Source of the DNA: Algoriphagus lutimaris
GTDB lineage: Bacteria; Bacteroidota; Bacteroidia; Cytophagales; Cyclobacteriaceae
Length of the DNA stretch: 64,000 nucleotides
Direction: 5' to 3'
NCBI RefSeq assembly: GCF_017051705.1
Contig: NZ_JAFIDJ010000001.1
Location: 1,765,786-1,829,785 of the forward strand
A program made the position numbers and the translations under genes. Under the pieces are notes generated by a model. The model saw only the letters and a program-made list of their open reading frames with translations. It searched no databases and was not told the DNA's origin. Shown one piece after another: positions 7,644 through 18,128 of this stretch. Position 1 is the stretch's first letter, and the number at the start of each line of letters is the position of its first letter.

Positions 7644-10573
7644 CTCTCGCCAGAAACAACTTCTCTAATCTTCTTCAAAAGCTCTGCAGCATCGATCGGC
7701 TTGGCTACAAATCCATCAAAGCCACAGTGATCAATCTTTTCCATAATTTCAAGCTTAGCTGCTGCAGTCAATGCAATTACTGGGATAGAAGAAAAGGATT
7801 TGATGGCGGTAGTAGCATCGAAACCATCCATTACAGGCATTTGAATATCCATCAATACACAATCATAATCTTTCGACTTGACAGCTTCAACAGCTTCCTG
7901 ACCATTGAAAACACGTTCATAGGTAAAGCCCCACTTCTTAATTATTTTACCTAACACCAATGCGTTTACATCATTATCCTCCGCCATCAACAAGTTTAAA
8001 ACTTTGGGATCCTTGTGTACTTCTTTAGCAGCAACATGAGATAAAGGTTGATCTTCGGAAACATCAAATTCTAATTCAAAATAGAACCTACTCCCCTTAC
8101 CTTCTTCAGATTCCAATTGGATCTTTCCTCCCATTAAACCCAATAATTTACGAGTAATAGAGAGCCCTAACCCAGTTCCTCCGTACTTGGTACTAAAGGA
8201 AGGTTTGACTTGGTCAAAATCGTTAAAAATCTTTTCTTGATTCTCTTTGGCAATTCCGATACCACTATCTTTGACTTCAAAATAGATTTTTACTCTTTCT
8301 GAATTTTGGTCCTTCAATAAAACCGAAACATCTATATCCCCTTCTTTTGTAAATTTTAAGGCGTTTGTAATCAAGTTATTCAATATTTGTGATAACCTGG
8401 TTTTATCTCCTTTCAACCATCTATCCAACCCTTCTGAAGTATGCAGATTCAAATTATTTTTGCTGTCACGGGCATGGAAAGATAATCCCTTAATAATTTG
8501 ATTAATCAGGTTTTCCAAATGGAAAGGTGCTTTCTCGATCGTAAGTTTACCAGCTTCAATTTTTTGAAAATCAAGTAAATCATTGATCATGATAATCAAA
8601 TTATCTACCGCAAAATTAATGGTGTTCAACGCTGTTTTTTGAGAATCGGTAGGCTGATCTTGAAGTAATGAGTAGGTCGAACCAGAAATGGCATTCAGTG
8701 GAGTCCTTAACTCGTGACTAATCATAGACAAGAAATCAGACTTAATTTGACTGGCTTTTTCAGCAGTCTTCCTCGCTTCGTCTAGTTTAGCTTCAAATTC
8801 TTTTTGGTTACTGATATCAGTGAGATATCCATACCAAACCATGTCACCATTGGATAACGACTGAGGTCTTGCAGCTCCAAGCACCCAGCGGAATTCATTG
8901 TTTTCAGAATTTGTCTTAACCCTAAATTGGCATTGCCAAGGCTCTTGTTTTCGAGCTGAAGCCACGGAACTCATGATTACTTGCGGCAAATCCATAGGAT
9001 GAACTCTGGAAATCGCTGAAGAAATATCCTCAAAGTCTTTGATCTCTTCCGGATTCAAACCAAGCACAGAACTGATACCCTTAGAGAGGAATGAAAACTT
9101 CATTTTCCCTTCCTTATCCAGCAACATCTGATACAATCCGCCTGGTACTTGCTCCGTTAAATTCATCAAGAAGTTACTGCTTTCCTCTAGGTTCTTTTCA
9201 AGAGTCACTTTTTCGGAAATATTTCTAAAGGAGAGACTTATCAAACTTCTTTCGGAAGTCAAAACAATTTTAGAAGCTACTTCTAATGTCAATTGCTTGC
9301 CTTGCCCATTAATCAACAAGGAGGAAAATCGTTGGGTATGTTTGTTATTATCTTCTTTTTGTATCCAATCTTTCCAAAGTTCCGGATCATCAAACAAAAC
9401 TCCTAAGTCAGAAAGGTGGGTAATATCTTTATCCATACCAAAAAGTCGATTGACTTCAGCATTTGCTATGAATATTTCTCCATCTGGATAGACCACCATC
9501 GCTGGTTCAGGAGATTCCATAAGAAGTTGCTCCAACGTCTTAAGGCGAATATCCTGTTGGACTATTTCAAAATCATCCCATAAAATTCCTGCAAACTGGT
9601 CATCTGAACCAATGACAGTAATTCCTTTAAGTTGAATATGTTTTCCTTCAAGGCTTTTAATTGGCAATTCACATTCCAATTCTCCTGATCCTGACTCTTT
9701 TTGTCCAAAGACAGTACTCCATACAGACTTGAATTCCTGTAAGGATTCGTTGAGGTCTATTCTATTCAAATCAATGACCTGTGGAAAGCCTAATAAGTTG
9801 GAGGCCGTTAAATCCAGATTAATGATTCGAGAACTTTTGTTATACCTCCAAGAGCCGGATGGAGCCATGATGGGAGAGGCTATTTTCAATTGCTCTATTT
9901 GGCTTAATACTTCTTCCTGTTTTACCCTGTCAGAAACATCCCGACCTATAATAAAAAATCTGTCCGGCGTAAACTGGACAGAACATTCAATACTTTTATA
10001 AAGGTCCTGCTTACACTTTACCCTAACTTTAAAGAAAGCATTCCCTTCCTGACCAGCATATGCCTTCCAGGTTGACTTTACATGATCCAAATCTTGGGGA
10101 TGGATCAAACTGCATAAACTGTTATTTAACAATTCCTCAGCCTCATATCCTAATACTGGCAATACGGACCCATTTACATAATTAAAGTAATCATGTTGAC
10201 CGATTGCGATGATATCAAGATTGGATTTAAAAAACTGTTGCGATTCTTGCTTACTCGGTAATCCATGGGTCTTTACCTCTTTCCCTTTGTAGAAAAGAAA
10301 ATAGTTAGAGCCGTTCTCATGGGGAAGTTCTAATCGGAAGCTATAATCTTTACCTCCATGGGAAAGAATTAGCTCTTCTTTAAAAATATAAGCATTGATG
10401 TCCAAACCTAGACCAGCAAGTGTCTTCTCTTGGAGAGACTCCCCTATTAGCGTTTCAAATGATTCATTCGCATAGAAAATACTGTAAGGAAAGGTATCAT
10501 CAGCAAGAAACACCATTTCCGTGGATTCGTAAATGATTTTTTTAAAGGTGCTATTAATACCTCTTTCCTGCAT
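7631..10573 (-). CDS. Soluble hybrid sensor histidine kinase with multiple PAS domains and a C-terminal receiver
   Basis: A 980-residue hybrid kinase without signal peptide or membrane helix, so it should sense a cytoplasmic signal. Domains in order: about four PAS-like modules (roughly 10-60, 115-220, 350-450 and 470-590, the last ending in WYGYLTDIS, a PAC-like end); HisKA with H-box SHELRTP, phospho-accepting H620; HATPase_c with N-box NNLITNALKF, G1 DSGIGI and G2 GGTGLGL; and a receiver domain (about 860-975) with acidic pocket AEDND, phospho-acceptor D909 in LMDIQMP, and the late KP motif FVAKPID. No separate response regulator gene lies beside it, so output must pass through a distant phosphotransfer protein or regulator. 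The 3' end overlaps the convergent TPR gene by 13 bp. Confidence 0.92.
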   Translation of the reverse strand: MQERGINSTFKKIIYESTEMVFLADDTFPYSIFYANESFETLIGESLQEKTLAGLGLDINAYIFKEELILSHGGKDYSFRLELPHENGSNYFLFYKGKEVKTHGLPSKQESQQFFKSNLDIIAIGQHDYFNYVNGSVLPVLGYEAEELLNNSLCSLIHPQDLDHVKSTWKAYAGQEGNAFFKVRVKCKQDLYKSIECSVQFTPDRFFIIGRDVSDRVKQEEVLSQIEQLKIASPIMAPSGSWRYNKSSRIINLDLTASNLLGFPQVIDLNRIDLNESLQEFKSVWSTVFGQKESGSGELECELPIKSLEGKHIQLKGITVIGSDDQFAGILWDDFEIVQQDIRLKTLEQLLMESPEPAMVVYPDGEIFIANAEVNRLFGMDKDITHLSDLGVLFDDPELWKDWIQKEDNNKHTQRFSSLLINGQGKQLTLEVASKIVLTSERSLISLSFRNISEKVTLEKNLEESSNFLMNLTEQVPGGLYQMLLDKEGKMKFSFLSKGISSVLGLNPEEIKDFEDISSAISRVHPMDLPQVIMSSVASARKQEPWQCQFRVKTNSENNEFRWVLGAARPQSLSNGDMVWYGYLTDISNQKEFEAKLDEARKTAEKASQIKSDFLSMISHELRTPLNAISGSTYSLLQDQPTDSQKTALNTINFAVDNLIIMINDLLDFQKIEAGKLTIEKAPFHLENLINQIIKGLSFHARDSKNNLNLHTSEGLDRWLKGDKTRLSQILNNLITNALKFTKEGDIDVSVLLKDQNSERVKIYFEVKDSGIGIAKENQEKIFNDFDQVKPSFSTKYGGTGLGLSITRKLLGLMGGKIQLESEEGKGSRFYFELEFDVSEDQPLSHVAAKEVHKDPKVLNLLMAEDNDVNALVLGKIIKKWGFTYERVFNGQEAVEAVKSKDYDCVLMDIQMPVMDGFDATTAIKSFSSIPVIALTAAAKLEIMEKIDHCGFDGFVAKPIDAAELLKKIREVVSGESYNA

Positions 10574-10820
10574 TGAATAATTTATCGCTTTTTGGGTGTA
10601 TGCCTTTTTTTTTAAAGCTGAAGACTTATTAGAGTCTTATCTGCGGTAAACATACATCAATTTGCATTTCATAACAAATAAATCGTCTTATAAATACATT
10701 TTTTTGCATAAAAAATTTTCAATTCAAAATCTGAAATCAAAATTCAAGGATAAATGGAAATAATTTAGTTTGAATAGAATGGAAACAAGCAAAACTAATT
10801 ACATAAGAGCATTTGAGCAT
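10574..10820. other. Leader region of the hybrid kinase gene, with a short inverted repeat
   Basis: Non-coding interval between the kinase start (minus strand) and the terminator of aconitase. It is very AT-rich. It holds an exact 6-bp inverted repeat AAGACT (10621-10626) and AGTCTT (10633-10638) with a 6-nt spacer, about 50 bp upstream of the kinase start, which could be an operator or a chance match. No clear promoter pair was identified. Confidence 0.35.
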
Positions 10821-10850
10821 AAAAAAACCGCAACATAATATGTTGCGGCT
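10821..10850 (-). terminator. Intrinsic terminator of the aconitase gene
   Basis: Perfect 9-bp stem CCGCAACAT (10828-10836) and ATGTTGCGG (10840-10848) with a 3-nt loop. A run of A at 10821-10827 on the plus strand becomes the U-tract of the minus-strand transcript. It lies about 20 bp past the aconitase stop codon. Confidence 0.9.
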
Positions 10851-10870
10851 TCCAATTTTAAGAAGTTCTC

Positions 10871-13135
10871 TTATTTAGCTTTTGCTTTAATCAAGTTTAG
10901 CGCAGATCCTGCCTTAAACCAATCAATTTGTGCATCATTATAGCTATGGTTCGCAACAATAATGTCTTTTGAACCATCTGCATGAACAAATTCAAGAGTC
11001 AATGGTTTTTCTGGCGCAAATTGATCTAAGTCTAAGAAATTGATGGTATCATCTTCCTGAACTTTATCGTAATCCGCTTCATTGGCAAAAGTTAATGCCA
11101 GCATACCTTGCTTCTTCAGGTTTGTCTCATGAATTCTCGCAAAAGATTTCACCAAAACTGCTTTCACTCCTAGGTGTCTAGGCTCCATGGCTGCATGCTC
11201 TCTGGAAGAACCTTCCCCATAGTTATGGTCACCCACCACGATGGTTGGAACACCAGCTGCTTTGTAAGCTCTTTGAGTTGCAGGTACTGGACCATATTCA
11301 CCAGTCAATTGATTTTTTACAGAATTGGTCGCCTCATTGAATGCATTGACAGCACCAATCAAGCAATTGTCTGAAATATTATCTAAGTGACCTCTAAAAC
11401 GCAACCAAGGACCGGCCATTGAAATATGGTCAGTAGTACATTTTCCGAAAGCTTTGATCAACAATTTTGCACCAGTAATATTTTTTCCATCCCATGGAGC
11501 AAATGGTTCTAATAACTGTAAACGATTAGAATCAGGCTTCACTACTACTTCAACTCCACTTCCATCTTCAGCAGGAGCTTGGTATCCATTATCTTCCACA
11601 GCAAATCCCTTTTCTGGAAGTTCATCACCTTTTGGAGGATCTAACTTCACCTCTACCCCGTCAGCATTGACCAAAGTATCTGTAAGTGGGTTAAAACCTA
11701 AGTCACCGGAAATAGCGATAGCAGCCACCATTTCAGGTGAGGTTACAAATGCATGGGTATTTGGATTACCATCCGCACGTTTTGAGAAGTTTCTATTAAA
11801 AGAGTGAACGATGGTATTCTTCTCTTTTTTATCTGCACCTGCTCTTGCCCATTGTCCAATACAAGGTCCACAAGCATTTGTGAAGATAGTGGCGTCTAAA
11901 TCAGTAAAGATTTTCAAAAGTCCATCACGATCTGCAGTAAATCTTACTTGCTCAGAACCTGGGTTAATTCCAAATTCAGCTTTAGTTTTCAATTTTTTAT
12001 CTACTGCCTGTTGAGCAATAGAAGAAGCTCTTGACAAATCTTCATAGGAAGAGTTGGTACAGGAACCGATCAATCCCCACTCCACTTTTGTTGGCCATCC
12101 ATTCTTTTCCGCTTCTGCACGGATTTGAGATACTGGAGTAGCTCTATCTGGAGTAAATGGACCATTGATATGTGGTTCCAAAGTGGAAAGATCAATTTCA
12201 ATAACTTGATCAAAGTATTTTTCTGGGTTGTTATAAACCTCTTCGTCTCCAGTCAAATGTTCTTTTACAGCATTTGCAAGCTCAGCAACATCAGCACGAT
12301 CGGTAGCCTTCAAATAACGCTCCATGGAATCATCATATCCAAAAGTGGATGTGGTAGCTCCAATCTCAGCACCCATGTTACAAATGGTACCTTTACCAGT
12401 AGCCGAAAGCGATTTAGCTCCTTCTCCGAAGTATTCTACGATGCAACCGGTTCCTCCTTTTACAGTCAAAATCCCAGCTACTTTCAAGATTACGTCTTTG
12501 GCTGAAGTCCAACCATTCATCTTCCCTGTCAACTTCACACCAATCAGTTTAGGAAATTTCAATTCCCAAGCCATGCCAGCCATCACGTCCACTGCATCTG
12601 CACCACCAACACCAATCGCAACCATTCCAAGACCACCTGCATTTACAGTATGCGAATCTGTTCCAATCATCATTCCTCCGGGGAATGCATAATTTTCTAG
12701 TACCACTTGGTGAATAATACCTGCTCCTGGCTTCCAGAACCCTATTCCATATTTATTGGAAACTGACTCCAAAAAGTTAAACACCTCACCACTGGCTGTA
12801 AGAGAGCTCTTCAAATCAGCTTGTGCTCCATTTTGCGCCAAGATCAAGTGATCGCAGTGTGCAGTAGAAGGAACTGCCACTTTATCTTTTCCAGCTTGCA
12901 TGAACTGCAAAAGCGCCATTTGGGCAGTTGCATCTTGCATGGCAACTCTATCAGGAGCGAAATCTACATATGACTTCCCTCTTTCAAAGCTTTGTGTAGC
13001 ATCTCCTTCCCAAAGGTGAGCATAAAGTATTTTCTCAGCTAAAGTAAGTGGCTTTCCCACCACCTTCCTGGCAGCTGCGATACGCTCAGGATACTTCGCA
13101 TACACTGCCTTGATCATTTCTATATCAAATGCCAT
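10871..13135 (-). CDS. Aconitate hydratase (mitochondrial-type aconitase)
   Basis: Aconitase interconverts citrate and isocitrate in the TCA cycle using a [4Fe-4S] cluster. The three cluster cysteines are visible: C359 in [10 protein letters not shown], and C422 and C425 in ACGPCIGQW. Early motifs ([22 protein letters not shown]) and the swivel-domain motif [20 protein letters not shown] near the C-terminus complete the family pattern. The 754-residue length fits the mitochondrial-type enzyme common in Bacteroidota. The frame stays open upstream to an ATG at 13225, but homologues begin with [19 protein letters not shown], encoded from 13135, and a promoter-like TATATTTG lies between the two, so I use 13135. 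Upstream on the same strand, 145 bp away, is the AtoE-type transporter. No gene symbol is assigned because it is neither clearly AcnA nor AcnB of enterobacteria. Confidence 0.96.
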   Translation of the reverse strand: MAFDIEMIKAVYAKYPERIAAARKVVGKPLTLAEKILYAHLWEGDATQSFERGKSYVDFAPDRVAMQDATAQMALLQFMQAGKDKVAVPSTAHCDHLILAQNGAQADLKSSLTASGEVFNFLESVSNKYGIGFWKPGAGIIHQVVLENYAFPGGMMIGTDSHTVNAGGLGMVAIGVGGADAVDVMAGMAWELKFPKLIGVKLTGKMNGWTSAKDVILKVAGILTVKGGTGCIVEYFGEGAKSLSATGKGTICNMGAEIGATTSTFGYDDSMERYLKATDRADVAELANAVKEHLTGDEEVYNNPEKYFDQVIEIDLSTLEPHINGPFTPDRATPVSQIRAEAEKNGWPTKVEWGLIGSCTNSSYEDLSRASSIAQQAVDKKLKTKAEFGINPGSEQVRFTADRDGLLKIFTDLDATIFTNACGPCIGQWARAGADKKEKNTIVHSFNRNFSKRADGNPNTHAFVTSPEMVAAIAISGDLGFNPLTDTLVNADGVEVKLDPPKGDELPEKGFAVEDNGYQAPAEDGSGVEVVVKPDSNRLQLLEPFAPWDGKNITGAKLLIKAFGKCTTDHISMAGPWLRFRGHLDNISDNCLIGAVNAFNEATNSVKNQLTGEYGPVPATQRAYKAAGVPTIVVGDHNYGEGSSREHAAMEPRHLGVKAVLVKSFARIHETNLKKQGMLALTFANEADYDKVQEDDTINFLDLDQFAPEKPLTLEFVHADGSKDIIVANHSYNDAQIDWFKAGSALNLIKAKAK

Positions 13136-13183
13136 TTGTAAAGGTATTTTATGTTGTATTAAAAGGTTCTGTTTTATCGAAGG

Positions 13184-13191
13184 CAAATATA
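13184..13191 (-). promoter_or_regulatory. Possible -7 promoter element for the aconitase gene
   Basis: On the minus strand the bases read TATATTTG, matching the Bacteroidota -7 consensus TAnnTTTG. No good -33 TTTG is seen at the expected spacing. It lies about 49 bp upstream of the chosen ATG at 13135 and downstream of the alternative ATG at 13225, supporting the shorter protein. Such matches are common in AT-rich DNA. Confidence 0.35.
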
Positions 13192-13280
13192 GAAATATAG
13201 CCCAATAATCGGTAGCCACAGACAAGCTGTAGACAGGGGTTTATCCTAATTTAAAACCATTATAAACCTTATTTATTCAA

Positions 13281-14588
13281 TTAATGAATAATATAAAGGA
13301 CAACAGTCAAGTAAATAGTTCCAACCAAGCAAAGTAAAAAACAATATTTGAACATATCCTGTGGCCTAACTCCAGTGATTGACAACAATGGCAAAGCCCA
13401 AAATGGCTGAAGTAAATTCGTCAGTTGATCTCCATAAGAAAAGGCCAAAATCAACTTTTCATAAGAGACTCCCAGTGCTTTTCCTGCTTCCATCAGTACC
13501 GGTCCTTGAACCGCCCATTGCCCACCTCCTGATGGAATCAACGCATTCACTAATCCTGCCGAAAAAAAGGTGAATACGGGAAGATTGGCTGAGCTAGAAT
13601 AATCGACAATTTGATTTGATAACTGAACCAATAACCCTGATTGGGTCATTAAACCCAAAATCCCTGCATAAAATGGGAATTGAATAAATATATCTGCCGA
13701 CACTTTTAATCCAGAAGTCACTGCTTTCGTAAATTGTTTAAAGGATTTATATACCAACAAGGTCAATCCAAAAAGGAAAAAATTCACCAAGTTTAAGTTG
13801 ATGGAGGAATTTTCTGGATTTGCACTTAAAAAATAATTGACCCCCAAAATCAATAACATCCCTCCTCCTAAAACACCACCGAGTTGATACGTTTTCCCCG
13901 GTTTGATGCTTTTCATGGGTTTAGTTTTGGTTTCACGAAGAGCTGCCGTAAAAAAATGATCACAAATTAATAGCACACCAAGGAATACGATGATCAATCC
14001 TGTAGTAACTCCTATGTTATAAATGCTTAACACAGTTTGATCCATTCCAATCACCCCTATTTGATCCACTAAAAAATGATTTGGCTCGGCCACTTTCAGC
14101 GGGGCAGATCCTGAAAGCCCTCCATGCCATACAGCCATTCCCAAATATCCTGCGGAAGCCAATAATGCAGTATTGAATTTTAATCCCTTTTCATCTAACG
14201 CTAAAGACATATAGCGAGCCAACAAAGCCCCTATAATCAAACCAAAGCCCCAATTAAATAAACCTGCAAGCATGGTAATCAAACCTGTACTAAAAACAGC
14301 CTGAGTAGAATTTTTAGGAATAGAGGCAATTGTTTTTAAAACTTTATTCACGGGTTTAACTATGGCCAATGCATATCCAAAGACCAATATCATCATCATT
14401 TGAACAGTAAAACCTAAAAGAGTAAAAAAACCAGATTGCCAATAATCCAGTGCAGAAAATAGTTTTTCTCCAAAAGTCTGATTCGGTTCCCCATCAGAAA
14501 TAACTACCCAACTAAAACAAAATATTGTTAGTCCAATAACCAAAACAAAGGGGGTTGGGAAAAATTGTTGCTTATTAGGTGGATTCAA
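13281..14588 (-). CDS. Short-chain fatty acid transporter, AtoE/TIGR00366 family
   Basis: A 435-residue polytopic membrane protein with about eleven or twelve hydrophobic segments spread over its whole length. The pattern (FTVQMMMILVFGYALA, LLASAGYLGMAVWHGGLSG, then LIPSGGGQWAVQGPVL) matches the AtoE family of short-chain fatty acid transporters as I recall it. It would import acetoacetate, butyrate or similar acids, which would feed acetyl-CoA to the TCA cycle; this agrees with the aconitase gene downstream on the same strand, though the 145-bp gap with a candidate promoter argues against a strict operon. It is divergent from the 7TM histidine kinase gene (103-bp shared upstream region), so that kinase might regulate it, but this is speculation. 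Confidence 0.85.
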   Translation of the reverse strand: MNPPNKQQFFPTPFVLVIGLTIFCFSWVVISDGEPNQTFGEKLFSALDYWQSGFFTLLGFTVQMMMILVFGYALAIVKPVNKVLKTIASIPKNSTQAVFSTGLITMLAGLFNWGFGLIIGALLARYMSLALDEKGLKFNTALLASAGYLGMAVWHGGLSGSAPLKVAEPNHFLVDQIGVIGMDQTVLSIYNIGVTTGLIIVFLGVLLICDHFFTAALRETKTKPMKSIKPGKTYQLGGVLGGGMLLILGVNYFLSANPENSSINLNLVNFFLFGLTLLVYKSFKQFTKAVTSGLKVSADIFIQFPFYAGILGLMTQSGLLVQLSNQIVDYSSSANLPVFTFFSAGLVNALIPSGGGQWAVQGPVLMEAGKALGVSYEKLILAFSYGDQLTNLLQPFWALPLLSITGVRPQDMFKYCFLLCLVGTIYLTVVLYIIH

Positions 14589-14691
14589 TTTTAAGATTGT
14601 TTTTTTAGTTTAAATTTAAAAGTTATTATTATCTATTAATCACCACCAAAACCCAAAAAACCGCTGAAAGGTATTCCAGTGGACACGCAAG

Positions 14692-16458
14692 ATGGAACTT
14701 GTACTTAATCCATTTTCGATTACCCTCCTTATTTCAGGGGCTTTAGTAGGATTGCTATCCACATTTATAGCAATTAGACTAGGGGATTCTACAAGGTGGA
14801 TAGCTCTGACCATGCTTTCTGCATCCATTTGGGGATTATTTTATGGGCTGGAATTATCGAGCAATACACAAGAAGCAATGCTATTGTTCATAAAATTCGA
14901 ATACCTAGGAATTTTATCAACCCCTGCTTTCTGGCTGATTTTCTGTATGAAATATACAGGAATGAGATCCAAATTTTTAAAACTAATCTACTTTTTAATA
15001 GGAGCAATTCCAGCAGTTTCTTACCTAATATTATTAACCAATGACTTTCATCATCTACATTATGTGCAAACCGCAGTTAATGATCAAGGACCTTTCCCTG
15101 TTTTAGAGATTACTATAGGACCTTGGTATTTGGTTAACATTTTTTATACCTACGCCACATTTGTAATAGGTTTGATCATACTATGGACGCGGTTTCATAA
15201 CGCCGACCCTTTTTACAAAACTCAGACGAAATTCATTTTTGTCGCTGGCATAGTCCCCATTTTTATCAACCTTTTTTATCAATTAGACATCATCCGGGTT
15301 TATTCTGAAATTGATTTAACACCTTATGCTTTCTTGTTCACTTATCTGATTTTAGCTTTTGCAATCATTCGGTTCAACTTATTTAGTATCAAACCTATTG
15401 CAAAAGAACGAATTATCGAAACCATTACACGTGGCGTACTAGTCATCGACTCTAGTTTGAACATAGTTGACATCAACCCTGCACTTAAAGCATTTTTTAA
15501 AAACCCTGAGTCAGTTAAAACAGGGGAAAACCTTAAAGTGATTTTAAAGGATTATCAAGTTATCCTTGATTTAATTCAATCGAATGAACCCAAATTCATT
15601 GAGGTTCAAGATGCAACCTTCGATGAAAGGAAAGTCATAAGGATTGAATGCATCCCGATTTTGGAAAGAAAGTCATCTCTTAGTGGGTCAGTTTTACTCT
15701 TTGAGGACATTAGTGAAGAAGTATTAACAAAAGAAAAGTTGCAGACGCAGGCAAAGGAATTACAGCAACTTAACAACCTTAAGGATAAGTACTTCAGTAT
15801 TATCTCACATGATCTTAAAGGGCCAATTTTTGGAGTTAAAGAGTTAATTCACCTTACCCAAAGTGGAATAATTTCTCAAGAAGAATTTATGACCATGATG
15901 CCTGAAATTTCAAAAAACATGGAGAATGTAGCCATACTTCTTGAAAACCTATTGGCATGGACTAGTTCTCAAATCCGAGGTGAATTCTTACAATTATCTG
16001 ATTTTAATATCCAGCCTGTATTGGTTCAACAAAAAAACCTATTGGAAAGAATTGCAAAAGAGAAAGAAATTGAAATCAAAGTAGAAGGAGAAAGAGAAGC
16101 TTGGGTGCTGGCCGACAAAAACATGATTGAGCTGGTAATTCGAAATCTGCTCAATAATGCTGTTAAGTTTTCCGGCCTTCATGGAATAATAAAGATGTCA
16201 ACTAAAACCGAAGATCAACACGTTTCTATCTGTATTGAGGATAATGGATCAGGAATATCTGAAGAAAATCTTACTAAACTTCGAAACAGGATCTCTTTCA
16301 CGACCAAAGGCCAGCACAATGAATCAGGTACTGGGCTTGGACTCATCTTAGTGAATGAATACATTGCTAAAAACCATGGCTCTTTAGAAATTCGATCAGA
16401 ATTAGGAAAAGGAACCACTTTTTGCATTCAACTTCCCCTTGGAACAAAAACTTCCTAA
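14692..16458 (+). CDS. Membrane histidine kinase with N-terminal 7TM sensor and PAS domain
   Basis: A 588-residue sensor kinase. Residues 1 to about 225 form seven membrane helices of the histidine-kinase N-terminal 7TM type (HisKA_7TM, PF16927), including FKYTGM-like CMKYTGM after helix three or four and an aromatic-rich external loop. A PAS-like module follows (about 235-340, ending VLLFEDISEE), then a HisKA domain with H-box SHDLKGP, H373, and HATPase_c with NLLNNAVKFSG, DNGSGI and GTGLGL. The H-box has DLKGP rather than ELRTP, a common variant. No receiver domain or adjacent response regulator is present. The 3' end overlaps the convergent acyl-CoA reductase gene by 4 bp. The divergent neighbour is the AtoE-like transporter. 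Confidence 0.92.
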   Translation: MELVLNPFSITLLISGALVGLLSTFIAIRLGDSTRWIALTMLSASIWGLFYGLELSSNTQEAMLLFIKFEYLGILSTPAFWLIFCMKYTGMRSKFLKLIYFLIGAIPAVSYLILLTNDFHHLHYVQTAVNDQGPFPVLEITIGPWYLVNIFYTYATFVIGLIILWTRFHNADPFYKTQTKFIFVAGIVPIFINLFYQLDIIRVYSEIDLTPYAFLFTYLILAFAIIRFNLFSIKPIAKERIIETITRGVLVIDSSLNIVDINPALKAFFKNPESVKTGENLKVILKDYQVILDLIQSNEPKFIEVQDATFDERKVIRIECIPILERKSSLSGSVLLFEDISEEVLTKEKLQTQAKELQQLNNLKDKYFSIISHDLKGPIFGVKELIHLTQSGIISQEEFMTMMPEISKNMENVAILLENLLAWTSSQIRGEFLQLSDFNIQPVLVQQKNLLERIAKEKEIEIKVEGEREAWVLADKNMIELVIRNLLNNAVKFSGLHGIIKMSTKTEDQHVSICIEDNGSGISEENLTKLRNRISFTTKGQHNESGTGLGLILVNEYIAKNHGSLEIRSELGKGTTFCIQLPLGTKTS

Positions 16459-17471
16459 TTCAACCCGATTAAAAACTCCAAGGTATCCACATCGTCAGCA
16501 TAATCCCAAGGCTCCGGTTGCTGGGCATATCCAAAAGGAACTCCTCCTACCCAAAAGGAAGAATCAGCGACAATACATTGAATCTTACCTTTTAATGATT
16601 CCAATTTTTTCAATAGGTCATTTTTAGAATCATAGGTTTCATAATAAAGTACTGATATTGGTGATACCAGCTCTGTAGATTCTTTAAGAAGCAGAAACCC
16701 ATTGTCAAAATGAGCTTCATTATTGACCAGATAGATAGATTTATTGTACTCGTAATTATTGTGATACTTATGATGATTCGCTATAGACGAATATCCTTCT
16801 ATGGCATCCAATAAATACTCGAGTTGATCTTTAGATTTCACAAAAATTTTGGAAACATTCCTACATCCCAATCCAAAATATTTAAAAATATCTTCCCCCA
16901 AACTTCTCAAATCATCAGAAGACTCTTCTCCGGAAAGAATGGCGATCGAAGTTCGGTTTTGTCTGATTATACTAGGGTATTTCCCGAAGTAATAATTAAA
17001 ATATCTAGCCGAATTATCACTTCCAGTAGCAATATAAGCATCTTTCCCTTTAAGCATTTCCTCGACAGAAATTAAGGATTCAAACTCTGGCTCTAAAATA
17101 ATGAGTTGATTAATCACCCAATTCATCAAAAAGGTATCAGAGGAACTTAATTTCAAACAAGCTTTATTCCCCGATATCAACACAGTCATCAAATCATGAA
17201 AACCCACCAGTGGAATATTTCCTGCCATTAGAATCCCTACTGATTTTGGCTCCACCTCTTCTTTTATCTCATATTGACCTAGCCACTTTTTCAGCTTATC
17301 CTCTTGAAGCATGGATACCAATCCTTCAAAGGCCGAAGAAACCGATTCTTGGGTAAACCAATTATTCCCATTTTGGGATCTCCAGTACAGTTCTTCTCTC
17401 GTCTCCTCATCCAACTTCTGAATGGTTTGTCCCAATTTGATAAATGCTTCTATTCTCTTGGATAAAATCAT
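16455..17471 (-). CDS. Acyl-CoA reductase, LuxC-like (aldehyde dehydrogenase fold)
   Basis: A 338-residue protein of the LuxC-type acyl-CoA reductase family (PF05893), which reduces fatty acyl-CoA to aldehyde with NAD(P)H. The conserved segments are visible: SVGILMAGNIPLVGFHDLM (nucleotide-binding region), SGNKACLKLSSSD, and the active-site stretch FKYFGLGCRNVSK with the likely catalytic Cys203. It is shorter than LuxC of luminous bacteria (about 480), as is usual for Bacteroidota versions. There is no luxDABE or other luminescence gene nearby, so aldehyde production probably serves lipid metabolism. The gene is divergent from the ferredoxin gene (138 bp between starts), and it overlaps the kinase gene by 4 bp at its 3' end. 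Confidence 0.88.
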   Translation of the reverse strand: MILSKRIEAFIKLGQTIQKLDEETREELYWRSQNGNNWFTQESVSSAFEGLVSMLQEDKLKKWLGQYEIKEEVEPKSVGILMAGNIPLVGFHDLMTVLISGNKACLKLSSSDTFLMNWVINQLIILEPEFESLISVEEMLKGKDAYIATGSDNSARYFNYYFGKYPSIIRQNRTSIAILSGEESSDDLRSLGEDIFKYFGLGCRNVSKIFVKSKDQLEYLLDAIEGYSSIANHHKYHNNYEYNKSIYLVNNEAHFDNGFLLLKESTELVSPISVLYYETYDSKNDLLKKLESLKGKIQCIVADSSFWVGGVPFGYAQQPEPWDYADDVDTLEFLIGLN

Positions 17472-17560
17472 AAGGTATTTTTAAAACTGCGAATTTACCG
17501 ATTTTAGGAGGAAGGAGCAGGAAAGAATGAATATAAATTCAAGACCATGTCATTTTTTTA

Positions 17561-17591
17561 TTGTCTCTTCAAATAAGGCTTGTTACTTTTG
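17561..17591 (+). promoter_or_regulatory. Bacteroidota-type promoter for the ferredoxin gene
   Basis: TTG at 17561-17563, then 20 nt, then TACTTTTG at 17584-17591, which matches the TTTG/TAnnTTTG promoter of Bacteroidota. Transcription would begin near 17598, leaving a leader of only about a dozen bases before the ATG at 17610. Confidence 0.5.
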
Positions 17592-17606
17592 GATTTAAAT
17601 ATTTGA

Positions 17607-17957
<351 letters not shown>

Positions 17958-17977
17958 AGTAATAAGCAATAATTTCA

Positions 17978-18002
17978 AGGGTTAATTTGAGCCCTGATTT
18001 TT
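17978..18002 (+). terminator. Possible intrinsic terminator of the ferredoxin gene
   Basis: A short stem AGGGTT (17978-17983) with AGCCCT (17990-17995), containing one G-T pair, a 6-nt loop and a T-rich tail to 18002. It lies 21 bp past the ferredoxin stop. The stem is weaker than others in the window. Confidence 0.45.
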
Positions 18003-18128
18003 AACTTATTACACCTAAAATCAGCCAATTCTAGAAAAAAAGTGTAAAATAGCTTTGATTTCTAACTCCGAATTGTCTTATCTTAGAACGTATTTTATCT
18101 TTATCAAAAATTAATTAATAGAAGAACT

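Noticed and set aside
13136-13225. N-terminal extension of aconitase from an ATG at 13225
   Set aside because: The 30 extra residues do not fit aconitase, and a -7-like promoter element lies inside; the family N-terminus begins at 13135.
16455-17471. Bioluminescence locus because of the LuxC-like gene
   Set aside because: No luxA, B, D or E homologue is present; short LuxC-like reductases are common in non-luminous Bacteroidota.
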